Positions 19,115-28,442 of a DNA stretch of 64,000 nucleotides are shown piece by piece. Within the stretch, counting starts at the first letter, position 1, and each line of letters opens with the position of its first letter. The notes under the pieces are model-generated. The model saw only the letters and a program-made list of their open reading frames with translations, ran no database searches and was not told where the DNA came from. Source of the DNA: JAABRU01 sp041390465 (GTDB lineage Bacteria; Desulfobacterota; Desulfobacteria; Desulfobacterales; Desulfococcaceae); NCBI GenBank assembly GCA_041390465.1, contig JAWKPW010000006.1, positions 33,884 through 97,883 of the forward strand, given 5' to 3'. Both the position numbers and the translations under genes were made by a program.

Positions 19115-19479
19115 GCTGGAATCACAGCCCAAGAGCCTTCTCCATATTTTCCTTTGGTTTTGCAGTCAATGCACTGGGTCGTCATTGGGCCGGGCTTTTG
19201 GAGGCGCTCAATGGAAATATCCTCTCCGCAGGTTTCACAGATGCTGAAGGTTCCATCTTCTATGCTCATATCTTTTGATTTTTTGATAAGTTTGTTTTCC
19301 TTGTCACGGATGGTGGCAGAAAATCTGATCTGATTCCATGGATATGCCCTGTCCGTGGGGCTGTCCGATAATTTTCTTTCAGGGAAGTCATGCCGGAAAC
19401 CGTGTTTTCTGCCCGACTCAGAGCTCTTTCTGCCGGTTGTTCAAAAGAACCCTGAAATATTCAATATCTTCTCTTTCAT
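19111..19479 (-). pseudogene. DksA/TraR-family zinc-finger protein, frameshifted
   Basis: DksA-like proteins bind the RNA polymerase secondary channel and work with ppGpp. The C-terminal zinc finger reads CETCGEDISIERL and CIDCKTKGKYGE, a C4 type, after a coiled-coil part (IRDKENKLIKKSKDMSIEDG). ATG 19479 has GGGGAGTTAAAG upstream and a good promoter at 19534-19562. Its TGA overlaps the PHP gene ATG, so the two form an operon. The N-terminal third is broken by indels. Whether it is true DksA or a DksA-like paralogue is unclear. Confidence 0.75.
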
Positions 19480-19533
19480 CTTTAACTCCCCGGTACAAGA
19501 TTTGTCATTTATGGATTTTTTTCATAATCCTTT

Positions 19534-19562
19534 ATTATAGCAATATATGATCCAAATGTAAA
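19534..19562 (-). promoter_or_regulatory. Sigma-70 type promoter of dksA-PHP operon
   Basis: Minus strand TTTACA, 17-base spacer, TATAAT, placed about 55 bases upstream of the DksA-type start codon. Confidence 0.65.
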
Positions 19563-19924
19563 GAGCTTTCCCACCGGTTTCGCCTTTGCAATGCATTTTG
19601 TTCGCAGGAACAATGCCGTCAAGGCCGCTGAGGCAGAACAGAAAAGAATCACGACTATCTCCGCTTTATCCTTGAAGGCGGGCAGATATTGAGAAATTCC
19701 TGAAAATTATTTGATATCAGACTGTTACAGAAATATGGGGAATCGGCGGATTTGGATGAGTCCGGGAATTGCCTTATGTCAATGGCAGATGCCGCACCTG
19801 GAAACAGATTTTTTGCATAGCGCAATTTGTTCTGTTTCCAGCGGGATTGATGGAATGCGATTATTTTTTCCTGGGAACCTGTCCCGGGAACTGGATGGTA
19901 GAAATACCATTGGTGCAAATGGGC
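19563..19924. other. Intergenic region downstream of acyl-CoA synthetase
   Basis: About 360 bases with no recognisable gene. The minus-strand frame of the synthetase may end anywhere near 19925 because of frameshifts. No clear terminator was found. Confidence 0.35.
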
Positions 19925-21614
19925 GTTTCTTCTTCTTTTCCTCACTTTCCCTGAGTTCAATCCTTCCTTGATCTTGCCGCTGATGGTTTTGGGCAGTTGA
20001 TCCACACAAATTCAATAATTTTCGGAATTTTGAATTTGGCCAGCGCTCTTTGATGGAATGCTGGAACAGCTCCAGGGCAAGTTCTGAGTGGTTGTGGCCT
20101 TTTGCCAGAATCACATAGGCTTTCACCAACTGATAGCGCTCCGTCCGAGTCCCCACAACAGCGCCCCATGACAGCAGATGCTCAATCAGCGCACTTTCCA
20201 CCTCAAAGGGCCTAGCGCGGTAGTCGGAAGATTTGATGACACCATCAGTCCCTGCCTACAAACCACCAGTATCCGTCTTTGTCAAAGCGCCGATGCCTTG
20301 CGCCGGTGAAATACAGGTTGTTTTTGAAAGCGGCGTTGGTCTTTCCCGGATCATCACCGTATTCGTGGAAAAGTCCTGTGAGCCCTCCACTTGCTCAGAC
20401 GTATCACGATATGACCGGTTCATCCGGCTATGATTTCATTGCCGTCATCATCCGCAATGATGGCATCATACATGTAGGAGGATAGCCGAAGGAGCCAAAG
20501 GGCATTTTGCCTCCATCCAGGGCGCATTGCCGATCATCGGTGCAGGATTTCCGAATCTGACCGTAGAAATCCCGGATTTCTTGTCCCGGTTGCCCTTTTC
20601 CATTTTTCAATCACTTCAGGGTTCAGCGGCTCGCCTGCGCTGAGGGAATACTTGATGGCACTGAAATCATATTTGCCCAGATCCAGTCCCACAAAGGCGC
20701 GCGCCAAAGAGTGGGCGGTGCGCAGAAGGAATTGATTTTGTATTTGGCTATTGTGGCAAGATATTTTTCCGCATTGAGTGCGGTGAACGCGTAAATGGTG
20801 GCGGCGCCTACGTTCAACGGTCCGAAGAAGCTGCTCCAAGCCCATTTCGCCCATCCGGTGCGCTCAGATTGTGATGAATGTCGTGCTGGGTTCAATTCCT
20901 CATGATGGAGGTTGAGATGGTCCCACAGATAGAGTTGCACCTGCACCCACGTTTGGGAAGTCCTGTGGTTCCGGAGGTGAAGAAGCAGAAAAGAACATCT
21001 GTGCTTTTCACCTGGGCTGCATCAGCCTTGTCAGATTCTTTGTCAATGTCGGTATAGGAAATCCAGCCCTCTTTCTGTCCCAGAATAATTTTGGCTTTGG
21101 GGGTGCAGTTGGCTTTTTTCAGAGCATCATCCACCAGACCTGTCAGTTTGTCAAAACAGACAATCACATCGGGTTTGTATGCCTCAAAGCGGAACTGAAT
21201 CTCTCTTTCTGTCATGGTCGTGGCTGTGGGAACCGCAACCAGACCGCCTTTTAAGGCTGCAAAAGAGGCAAACCAGGTTTCCGGAACAATCGGGCTCAGC
21301 ATATACAGATTACAGCCCTTTTCAACCCCTTTTTTTCTTATGAAATTAAGGAACTTGTTCCCATTGGCCGCCAGTTCTTTATAGGTGAACTGACGTTCGG
21401 CATCTGTATCCAGGTCTGTCCAGATCAAAGCCTTCTGATCCCCTCTTTCCTTTACATGCAGCCCTTCAAAAATCTCTGCGGCCCAGTTGAAATTCTCCGG
21501 CATGGGGGTTTTGTTGAGTTTTTCAAAAAAAGCCTTTGCGGCATTTTTCCGCTGTTCCATGTCTTTCATGGTGTTCAAGGCCATTGCTTCTTTGTAAAAA
21601 CTTTCCAGCGACAT
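19925..21614 (-). pseudogene. AMP-forming acyl-CoA synthetase, frameshifted after residue 230
   Basis: Activates a carboxylic acid to its CoA thioester using ATP. Residues 1-230 are open from ATG 21614 (good GGAGGAGGTAG upstream) and include the P-loop-like SGTTGLPK. Later pieces in shifted frames are AEKYLATIAKYKINSFCAPP, TLWRAF/GLDLGKYDFSAIKYS, LSAGEPLNPEVIEKWKRATG, FYGQTEST, and a C-terminal PFEVESALIEH and LPKTISGKI block with the catalytic Lys. It resembles benzoate/acetate-type synthetases of about 550 residues. Indels occur about every 60-150 bases with conserved sequence between them. A TetR-like operator lies upstream. Confidence 0.8.
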
Positions 21615-21778
21615 AAAACTACCTCCTCCGTTTTGGTTTGCCCCGTAACTTGCACAAGTAAATAAAAAGCTTCCTTCCAGCCTCAGCCTCGGTACGCCCG
21701 AAAGCTGTACCCAATCGATTTTTCCCGTTCAGAATTCATGCCTTTTCCTTCACAGAGAAACTGTTGCGGACAAAAAAC

Positions 21779-21833
21779 TGAACGAGCGCTCAGTCAATTA
21801 ATATACCATATCATTCTTATAAGTAATTGTCAA
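21779..21833 (-). promoter_or_regulatory. Promoter with TetR-like operator for the acyl-CoA synthetase
   Basis: On the minus strand TTGACA (21828-21833), 17 bases, TATGGT (21805-21810), then an 18-bp palindrome TGACTGAGCGCTCGTTCA at 21779-21796 covering the likely start region. TetR-family regulators of acyl-CoA metabolism use operators of this shape. The regulator gene is not in the window. Inference from sequence only. Confidence 0.5.
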
Positions 21834-22435
21834 TCATTTTTTTATGCATATCCATACCATTCCGGACAGCAGCTTCTGCGGAAAAAGCGCAAAAGGATTT
21901 CATTCACCAGTTTCTTTGCTGGCAGAGGATTAATTTTTTTGATCATTTATAAAAAAAATATTGCTCAGTGATTGCAGAAACAGTTGGAGGTGCCTTGTCA
22001 ACGTTATTCTGACGGAGTTTAACCTCAGGGGCACAGCGGCAGCACAAAGATCACAAAAAAAACTGCGGGCGTCAGTTTTTGCAGGGAGATTCCGGAGGGC
22101 CGAAATGAAGTGAAACGGAATTTTGACCGGATTTTCCGAATCATTTCAGCGTCTCCAATTTGCAGAAAAATTGTTTCTCCGTATGCAGGGAGCGGCCATT
22201 TCCGAAATTCAGACTGCACAGATTGCATCTGCTTTTCTCTTGCAAAGAGACAGATTTTTATGATAAGCAGCGTTGCAGAAATCTTCGGGTATAAAAAAAC
22301 GGGCTGTGGGGCAAACCGGTTGATTTTTTTACCGCTGAATTTTTCACAAAAAAATTCTGTGTGACTCTGCTGCGGTTAAAAACAGATCATCAGCGGCTGC
22401 CCCACTGCCTGCAATTGCGCAAAACAAGGAGTATT
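21834..22435. other. Divergent intergenic region with MITE fragment
   Basis: No gene. At about 22086-22155 a block (GGAGGGCCGAAATGAAGTGA and following) matches the inner part of the IS630-type MITEs at 27127 and 32222 but lacks their ends. The rest holds the upstream region of the solute-binding protein gene. Confidence 0.5.
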
Positions 22436-23185
22436 ATGAAAGGGAAAAAATCAGCCGTATTTCTTTTGATGATGGTTTTTTTTATGCCTGTCTGCACTGC
22501 GGCAAAGCAACTGATTTTTGTCACCGGAGGAATGTCTCCGCCGTTGGTTTTTGAGGAAAATAATGAAATCAGGGGCATGGATGTGGATGTAATTGCTGAA
22601 TTCTGCAAACGCAATGCCGTGGAACCCAAATTTGAGGTTTATCCCTGGAAAAGATCGCTGAAGAATATTGAAGAAGGTTCAGCAGATGCGATCTTTACCC
22701 TGTTTCGCACAGAGGAACGGGAAAAAATCATGTATTTTCCATCTGTTCCCATCAACACGGTAAAAACGTCGGTTTGGGCAAAAAAGGAAAGGGGCATCAA
22801 AATCTCTTCTTTGGCGGATCTGAAGGATAAAAGCATCGGCGTTCTCACGGAATACAAATACGGAAAAGAATTTGATTCCCTGCAGGGACTCAGCAAAACC
22901 TTTTGCACAGACAAAGAGCAGTTGCTGAAAATGCTTGACAGAAACCGTTTTGACGCGGCCATAGATTCTGAAGCCTGTTTCAGATTTATGTGCAGGAAAT
23001 TCGGACTTGACGAGGACAAATTTGAACTTGTCCATGTGATTACCGAAAATCCTGTGTATGTCGGCTTTTCAAAGAAAAAGATGGGGCCTGAGGGGGAACT
23101 GCTTGCCGAAAAGTTCAGCCGGTTCATGGAGCAGTTGGAAGCTGAGGGAGCGCTTCAGAAAATCAGGGACCAATATGCAAAATAA
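22436..23185 (+). CDS. Periplasmic solute-binding protein, family 3
   Basis: A 249-residue secreted protein. A signal peptide covers about residues 1-23 (MKGKKSAVFLLMMVFFMPV and CTAA). The mature part is one SBP_bac_3 domain: FVTGGMSPPLVFEENNEIRG, MDVDVIAEFCKR, then DAIFTLFRTEEREK and a C-terminal lobe with ENPVYVGFSKK. ATG 22436 is chosen for AAGGAG just upstream; the frame runs back to 22361 without support. Such proteins bind amino acids or other small ligands for an ABC transporter, but no permease or ATPase gene is adjacent, so a sensing role or a distant transporter is possible. Confidence 0.88.
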   Translation: MKGKKSAVFLLMMVFFMPVCTAAKQLIFVTGGMSPPLVFEENNEIRGMDVDVIAEFCKRNAVEPKFEVYPWKRSLKNIEEGSADAIFTLFRTEEREKIMYFPSVPINTVKTSVWAKKERGIKISSLADLKDKSIGVLTEYKYGKEFDSLQGLSKTFCTDKEQLLKMLDRNRFDAAIDSEACFRFMCRKFGLDEDKFELVHVITENPVYVGFSKKKMGPEGELLAEKFSRFMEQLEAEGALQKIRDQYAK

Positions 23186-23241
23186 GCGAACGCTCGCAGA
23201 GATTGACAAAAAAACAGGAAAAATCAGTATGTTTTGGAATT

Positions 23242-23514
23242 ATGGACGAAGTTTTTGTCATTCCCGTTGAGGATGTGCTGGATTTGCACACCTTCAATCC
23301 CAAAGAAGTGCCGGATTTGCTGGAGGACTATTTTTCCGAGTGCATTGCCGCAGGTATTTTTTCCGTGCGGATCATTCACGGCAGGGGAAAAGGTTTTCTG
23401 AGGGAACGGGTGCGCTCACTTCTGAAAAAAAATCCCTTGGTGCTTTCTTTTTCAGAAGCCCCGGCCAATGCAGGCGGATGGGGCGCGATGCTGGTGGAAC
23501 TCAAAAGAAACTGA
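23242..23514 (+). CDS. Smr-domain protein
   Basis: A 90-residue single Smr domain, the nuclease-type fold found at the C-terminus of MutS2. The two family motifs are present: LDLHTF near residue 14 and HGRGKGFLR near residue 49. ATG 23242 gives a protein starting at the domain; a TTG at 23203 would add 13 residues. It lies 57 bases after the solute-binding protein gene, on the same strand, and converges with the cyclase gene. Stand-alone Smr proteins nick DNA or RNA; activity here is inferred only. Confidence 0.85.
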   Translation: MDEVFVIPVEDVLDLHTFNPKEVPDLLEDYFSECIAAGIFSVRIIHGRGKGFLRERVRSLLKKNPLVLSFSEAPANAGGWGAMLVELKRN

Positions 23515-23530
23515 ATCTGCTTTCTGTATT

Positions 23531-25699
23531 TCATTTTTTTGTCATTATCCAGATGCCTTTCCAGTTTTCCGGAGGCTTGTCCATCAGTTCCCTGCATTTT
23601 TTTTCATAGGCTTCAGCCGCGGAATCAAATTTTGCGATTTCTGAAAAAGAGTCCGCGGCTGCGGCAAAATTCCCCTGATAATACAGTTCCCTGGCATGGG
23701 CAAATGTTCTGAAAATCTCTTTGCGCATCTCATATTCTTTCAGATACATGGGCTCAAACACTGTCACCGGTTCCACTTTTCCCACAACTCCAAGACGGGC
23801 AATCTCCCGGAAACCGAAACTTTCCCCCAGTGCATTCCGTGTGTTTCCCGAAATCATGGTATAGGTTCCAAACTCCTTGTTGGCCCCTTCCAGCCGTGCG
23901 GCCAGATTGACAGCGTCTCCGATGATGGTATAGTCAAATTTGGTCTGGGAACCCAGATTTCCGGCCACAGCATAACCTGTGTTCATGCCGATGCGCATGT
24001 TCAGTTCCCTGCCAATCCGCTGAAAAAAAGCGGGCCGCATCTGTGCAAGTCTGGCCTGACAACGCAGCGCCGCTTTTACGCATCTCACGGCATGATCCGG
24101 CACTGCCAGCGGTGCATTCCAGAAGGCAATGATGGCATCCCCCTCATATTTGTCCACCGTCCCCCCTTCTTCAATGATAATATCGGTCATGGCAGACAGG
24201 TATTCGTTGAGAAGTGCAACCAAAGCATCGGGTTCCAGTTTTTCGGAAATGGAGGTGAAGGCTTCCAGATCGGAAAAAAAAATGGAAAGCTCCCTGCGCT
24301 CTCCGCCCAGCCGCAGTTTGTCCGGATCCGCAATAATCTGTTCAATGACAGCAGGACTGAGGTACTGGGCAAACGCGAGTTTGATGAAACGCTTCTGCCT
24401 TCCCTCGGTCGCATATTTGAGGGACAGACTCAGAAAAATGGTGTTGAGCACAGCCAGTTCACAGACCACAAAGGGAAACCATATGCCCTTGATGCAGGAA
24501 CTGAGGGCCATCAGAGGCGGAATGCAGATAAAAAGCAGGCAGATGCCCACAATGACGAAAGGTTCGGCAAAAAGAGACACGGACAGCGCGCAGGCAAGGG
24601 AAAGTCCCCCAATCAGCAGAACCGCTGCCCATGCAGGTGTATCCCGGATAAAATCACGGGCCAGAAGATTGTCAAGCATGGTCGCGTGGATTTCCACACC
24701 CGGATATACACCGCCTGCGGGGGAAGTTCGCAGATCATACAGACCGGGAGCGGAAAAACCCAGAAACACATACTTGTCCTTAAATGCGTTTTGCTCTTCA
24801 ATCACCGGTGCTTCCCCGGAAAGAAGACGAAGTTCAGACTGCAAAACAGCCGCAGCACTCCAGGCTCTGTGTGTACCGGCAGGCCCCCGGTAGCGCAGAA
24901 TCGCATTTCCCTCCTGATCCAGCGGAATTTCATACGCGCCCAAGCCCAGTATGCTGTCTGCCATACGGACATCCTTTGCAGGATTGTCAGCCAGAAACGC
25001 GGCAAGGCCCAAAGAGGGCAGATGTTTTCCGTCAAAAACCGAAAAAAGCCTGGTCCGCCGGTAAACACCGTCATGATCCGGGTTCAGATGCACATTGCCC
25101 AGACTCCGGGAATTGCGGGAAACTTCCGGAATGGGAAAGGTGGCGCGGGAAAAAACGGTCTGAACCGCCGGATGTTCCTTTGTCCACTGATCAAGTTCTC
25201 TGACCCGCAGTTCCGGAGGGGCAAGGTACTCAGGCCAGGTTTGCTCACTGCCGGTCTTTTCTCCTGCAAACATGGCACTGACAACCCGGCCGTAATCCGC
25301 CAGAGATTCCCCCATCCGTTCATCATCTGCCTCGCCAAAAGGGGAAGGCTCGGTAAAAAGCACATCCATGACCAGCATTCTGGCTCCCTGCCGTTTGCAG
25401 TAATTGCTGATGACGCCGTAAACCTCACGGGGCCAGGGCCAGGACCATCCGTTTTCACGGCTTCCCCAGTCCAGACTGTTCTGATCCACAAGAATCAGGC
25501 AGATTTGATCCGTGAATTCACTTTTTTTTGCCAGAATCCGGACCCGCCAGTCCCAGGTTCGGGCTTCCCATGCCTGGGTCCAGCCCATTTCCCAAACGGC
25601 AAAAGCAAGCAGGGCTCCTGCAATTCCCACAAGAAGGGACTGTATCCGTTTGTCTGTTCCCGCAATCCGGACAATTGTCTGATGCAGATGCGCAGCCAT
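23531..25699 (-). CDS. CHASE2-domain adenylate cyclase
   Basis: A 722-residue membrane cyclase. TM1 lies near residues 20-40, an extracytoplasmic CHASE2 sensor about 45-335, three TM helices about 345-440 and a class III nucleotide cyclase domain about 465-640. Metal-binding Asp residues lie in IFFSDLEAFTSIS and YEGDAIIAFWN; the Lys in VDKYEGD and Thr in DYTIIGDAVNLAARLEG are the adenine-type substrate residues, so cAMP is the likely product. A short TPR-like tail follows (ARELYYQGNFAAAADSFSE). It is the last gene of a three-gene operon: its start is 1 base after the M48 peptidase stop. The signal sensed by CHASE2 is unknown. Confidence 0.93.
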   Translation of the reverse strand: MAAHLHQTIVRIAGTDKRIQSLLVGIAGALLAFAVWEMGWTQAWEARTWDWRVRILAKKSEFTDQICLILVDQNSLDWGSRENGWSWPWPREVYGVISNYCKRQGARMLVMDVLFTEPSPFGEADDERMGESLADYGRVVSAMFAGEKTGSEQTWPEYLAPPELRVRELDQWTKEHPAVQTVFSRATFPIPEVSRNSRSLGNVHLNPDHDGVYRRTRLFSVFDGKHLPSLGLAAFLADNPAKDVRMADSILGLGAYEIPLDQEGNAILRYRGPAGTHRAWSAAAVLQSELRLLSGEAPVIEEQNAFKDKYVFLGFSAPGLYDLRTSPAGGVYPGVEIHATMLDNLLARDFIRDTPAWAAVLLIGGLSLACALSVSLFAEPFVIVGICLLFICIPPLMALSSCIKGIWFPFVVCELAVLNTIFLSLSLKYATEGRQKRFIKLAFAQYLSPAVIEQIIADPDKLRLGGERRELSIFFSDLEAFTSISEKLEPDALVALLNEYLSAMTDIIIEEGGTVDKYEGDAIIAFWNAPLAVPDHAVRCVKAALRCQARLAQMRPAFFQRIGRELNMRIGMNTGYAVAGNLGSQTKFDYTIIGDAVNLAARLEGANKEFGTYTMISGNTRNALGESFGFREIARLGVVGKVEPVTVFEPMYLKEYEMRKEIFRTFAHARELYYQGNFAAAADSFSEIAKFDSAAEAYEKKCRELMDKPPENWKGIWIMTKK

Positions 25700-25700
25700 T

Positions 25701-26654
25701 TCAGACCTGTCTCATTGCAATTTCAAAGCGGGTCTGTCTGCGGGGCGGTTTCTGCAGGGGTTCACCTCCGGTCAGCAGTTTTCCGGCCTGGGCAATCCGG
25801 TTCTGCGGAGCGGGATGGGTTTTGACAAAGTCAAAGCCTCCGGGACGCAGACTGCCTTTCATCACCTCCAGCATGTCTGTCAGACCTGCGGGACTGTATC
25901 CCACCCGTTTCATGATGGTGATCGCGGCAGCATCCGCATCATATTCCTGTGAACGGGAGTAGCCGGTATTGATCAGGGTCTGGGTGATGTCTGATATGGA
26001 ATCCTCAAACAAGGCGGTCAGGTTTGCCAGATTCTGTCCGCCGAAAGTTTTTGCGCTTTCAGCCCCGATAACGGTCAGGGCATCGGTAATCCGCGAGGCT
26101 TTGATGGCCTGAAGACCGTGCCGGAACTGGACATGCGCGATTTCATGGGCCAGAACCGCTGCTGCAGCGTCCTCATGCTCACAGCAGCGGAGCAGTCCCC
26201 GCGTGACAAAAATCAGACCGCCCGGAGCGGAAAGTGCATTGATGTCATCCGAATCCAGCACCAGAAAACGATATCCATTGAAGGTTTCCGGCCGATCTGA
26301 AGCCTGCGCCAGAGTCTGTCCCAGCACATTGACATAACCGTTGACCTGTGAATCTCTGCAAGGCGGATATTTGCCCACAATCACCGCACCGATGCTCCGG
26401 CCTATGTAATATTCCTGCTCCGGGGTAATGTCCTGAAAGGTTTTGGCAACGGCTTTGGCTCCCCTGGTGAGGGACTGAGCCTGATCCTGTGTGATCAGAC
26501 CGGCTGAAGCTGCAACCGAAGATCCAATGGCTGCCAGTTCCCCCATGGATTCGCATCCGCTCAGCAGAGCGGAAAAAGCCGGAGCCATGCTCAGCCCCAT
26601 GACGGTCCTCAATCCGGTGCGCAGAAATTCCCGTCTCTCATTGCACATCATCAT
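25701..26654 (-). CDS. M48-family metalloprotease lipoprotein
   Basis: A 317-residue secreted zinc protease. The N-terminus has a twin-arginine-like RREFLRTG followed by a hydrophobic stretch and the lipobox LLSGC (Cys about 33), so an envelope lipoprotein is likely. The catalytic motif HEIAH is at residues 170-174, with a downstream Glu in the SRSQEYDADAAA segment (DADAAAI) as third ligand. Several ATG codons in a row follow AAGGAGGAGT, so the exact start may be up to 6 bases later. The start overlaps the SH3 gene stop (ATGA). BepA/LoiP-type proteins of this family do envelope quality control. Confidence 0.92.
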   Translation of the reverse strand: MMMCNERREFLRTGLRTVMGLSMAPAFSALLSGCESMGELAAIGSSVAASAGLITQDQAQSLTRGAKAVAKTFQDITPEQEYYIGRSIGAVIVGKYPPCRDSQVNGYVNVLGQTLAQASDRPETFNGYRFLVLDSDDINALSAPGGLIFVTRGLLRCCEHEDAAAAVLAHEIAHVQFRHGLQAIKASRITDALTVIGAESAKTFGGQNLANLTALFEDSISDITQTLINTGYSRSQEYDADAAAITIMKRVGYSPAGLTDMLEVMKGSLRPGGFDFVKTHPAPQNRIAQAGKLLTGGEPLQKPPRRQTRFEIAMRQV

Positions 26655-27073
26655 ACTCCTCCTTCCGGATGCAGTTCCCCCTGTCTCAGAAACTGTTCCA
26701 TTTCCCGCTGGGAAACCCTGTAGGTTTCCATCCGATCTATCCAGGAAAAATCCATATGCGGATTTCTGGCGCGAAATTCGTCTTCCACCTGTTTGCTGAA
26801 GCCTTTTCCTGCCAGTGCCAGTTCCTCACCTGATGCATACTGTCCCACATTGTCCGCACCGGGTTTTAATACAATATGTTTTTCTGTCAGGGCGGAACTG
26901 TGCATCCATCCCCTAGAGCCGTCCGGAGCGCTCACATGATACCATCCCTGATTTTCACCAATCCCCCGCACCTGTGTGCCGTAGGGAAGATTTTGAACGA
27001 TTTTTCCCAAAAAGCTGGGCGCGGAACGGAGCTGCCCGGTTTTTACCCGGACGCTCATCATGTTTCCATTCAT
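26651..27073 (-). CDS. Bacterial SH3-domain protein
   Basis: A 140-residue protein with one SH3b domain at about residues 5-70 (VKTGQLRSAPSFLGKIVQNL, GWYHVSAPDGSRGWMHSSAL) and an acidic, helical C-terminal part. ATG 27073 is preceded by AGGAGGAAAAAGAT; the frame further upstream enters a MITE. No signal peptide is visible, unlike many SH3b proteins. It is the first gene of the operon with the M48 protease and CHASE2 cyclase, both linked to the envelope, so a role in sensing or binding cell-wall or protein targets is inferred. Confidence 0.85.
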   Translation of the reverse strand: MNGNMMSVRVKTGQLRSAPSFLGKIVQNLPYGTQVRGIGENQGWYHVSAPDGSRGWMHSSALTEKHIVLKPGADNVGQYASGEELALAGKGFSKQVEDEFRARNPHMDFSWIDRMETYRVSQREMEQFLRQGELHPEGGV

Positions 27074-27126
27074 ATCTTTTTCCTCCTTTTGCGTTCTGGA
27101 TAATGGCTCAGTTTGAGCAGGGTGCA

Positions 27127-27444
27127 ATACCAAATCGCCATTGAATTTGTGCAATGCCTGCCCTCAGATCCAATGGCACTGGTTAAGGATTTTTTGGACT
27201 GCCAAACCTGCAGTCCGGCAGGTTTTTTCCGAATTGTTTCCGTATTCCGGACTGCAAGATTTGGCGCTCCCGCGGATCGTTTTCCGCTTGAGTTAACGGC
27301 ATTGACCCTCAGATCTGGGGCGAAGGAGTCCCGAAATGAAAGTCAGGGACACTGAAATGATCCGGAAACCGGGCCGGAATTCTGTCTCACTTCATTTCGG
27401 CACTCCGGAATCAGACAGGCACGGTTTCAATGGGGAATTGGTAT
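27127..27444 (+). repeat. IS630-type MITE, 318 bp
   Basis: Ends are ATACCAAATCGCCATTG and (complement) ATACCAATTCCCCATTG. Its right half (GAAAGTCAGGGACACTGAAA and following) recurs at 32222, 54000 and 63600. The left part carries a hairpin (GACTGCCAAACCTGCAGTCC), perhaps another insertion. Confidence 0.8.
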
Positions 27445-27599
27445 AAATCACAGAGGAAAGCGCGTCATAATTCACTTTTCCGGCCGGTCCGTCCACAGTT
27501 TTTTTATGCGGCATTCCGCATTCATTTTCAATGTGAGTCAGGACTCAGATTCCGACAATATTTGACAACGTTTCAGGTGCGTTATGAAAATGAACGTAC

Positions 27600-27701
27600 T
27601 ACATAACCAACTTAGTTTTTATAGGATGAAACAGTGATTAAAAAACTGAATTTTTTGAAAAAATTCAGTTTTTGATCCTATAAAATTCAACGTGGTCATG
27701 C
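27600..27701. repeat. 103-bp palindromic element, copy A
   Basis: Imperfect inverted repeat from ACATAACCAACTTAG to CAACGTGGTCATGCA with the central hairpin AACTGAATTTTTT / AAAAAATTCAGTTTTT. Other copies: 32117, 34737 and 46563. Confidence 0.75.
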
Positions 27702-28163
27702 AGTGCCTTTTCACTCACCTGAAGGATTTGACAACTTTTGAAACATTGTCAAATCTGCGGGATGTTCTTTTCCTGAAATCGCCTTAAAGGTCGTCAAATC
27801 CTGCATGCACAGTGGGTCAAATCTGTTTACAGTGCTTTCTTTTTCCCTGCTTTTCTGCCATGCCACTGCCTGTCTGGTACACTGGTTTGTAAATTTAGAT
27901 GAAAAAAGATGAAATGTCAAAAGAAATGGGAAAAAGGAAGATTCTCCCACATGTTCCTGCGGAAATCTTCCATGAATGATCTTATGCTGATTCTCCATCG
28001 GTTTGATCCAATATTGCGGTTCCGTGTGCAAAAAACCGCTCCGCCTAATTTTTGCATTCCTCCGGATCATCCCGTGACTGGGTCAAATCAATCGAGAATT
28101 GGTATTATGCCGATTTGCCATTGAAACCGTTCCTGTCTGATTCCGGAGTGCCGAAATGAAGTG
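27702..28163. other. Repeat-derived non-coding region
   Basis: No gene supported. A hairpin GATTTGACAACTTTTG / CATTGTCAAATC (about 27727-27758) has a relative at 61469-61500. A MITE end GAGAATTGGTAT and another (inverted) TGCCGATTTGCCATTG lie at 28090-28125. Confidence 0.5.
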
Positions 28164-28341
28164 ATACCGATTCGCCATTGAAAATGTACTTTATGGAAAG
28201 CGGTTTTTGCGGAAGACAGCACCAGTTCTCCGGCGATTTCGCAAAGTTCTGTCAGCTTTTTGTGACCTTTGTGCCCTCTCTGTGTCCTTTGCGGTTAAAA
28301 CAGACTGGCCGGAAAGCATGTTTTCAATGGAGAATTGGTAT
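28164..28341 (+). repeat. IS630-type MITE, 178 bp
   Basis: Ends ATACCGATTCGCCATTG and (complement) ATACCAATTCTCCATTG. The inner GTGTCCTTTGCGGTTAAAAC is shared with the MITE at 46705-46826. Confidence 0.78.
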
Positions 28342-28442
28342 GAAACGGAATTCCGGCCCGGTTTCCGGATCATTTCAGTGTCCCTGACTTTCGGTTCGGG
28401 ATTCCCTCCAGGCATTGCATGAATTCAATGGCGATTTGGTAT
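28326..28442 (-). repeat. IS630-type MITE, sharing an end with its neighbour
   Basis: Reverse-orientation member of the 27127/32222 subfamily (minus strand GAAAGTCAGGGACACTGAAA). It shares its left terminal repeat with the 28164-28341 element, so the two are fused end to end. Confidence 0.7.

Noticed and set aside
23696..25825. 709-residue plus-strand frame
   Set aside because: It is the antisense of the CHASE2 cyclase and M48 genes; it has no ribosome binding site and no domain, and the minus-strand proteins are clearly real.
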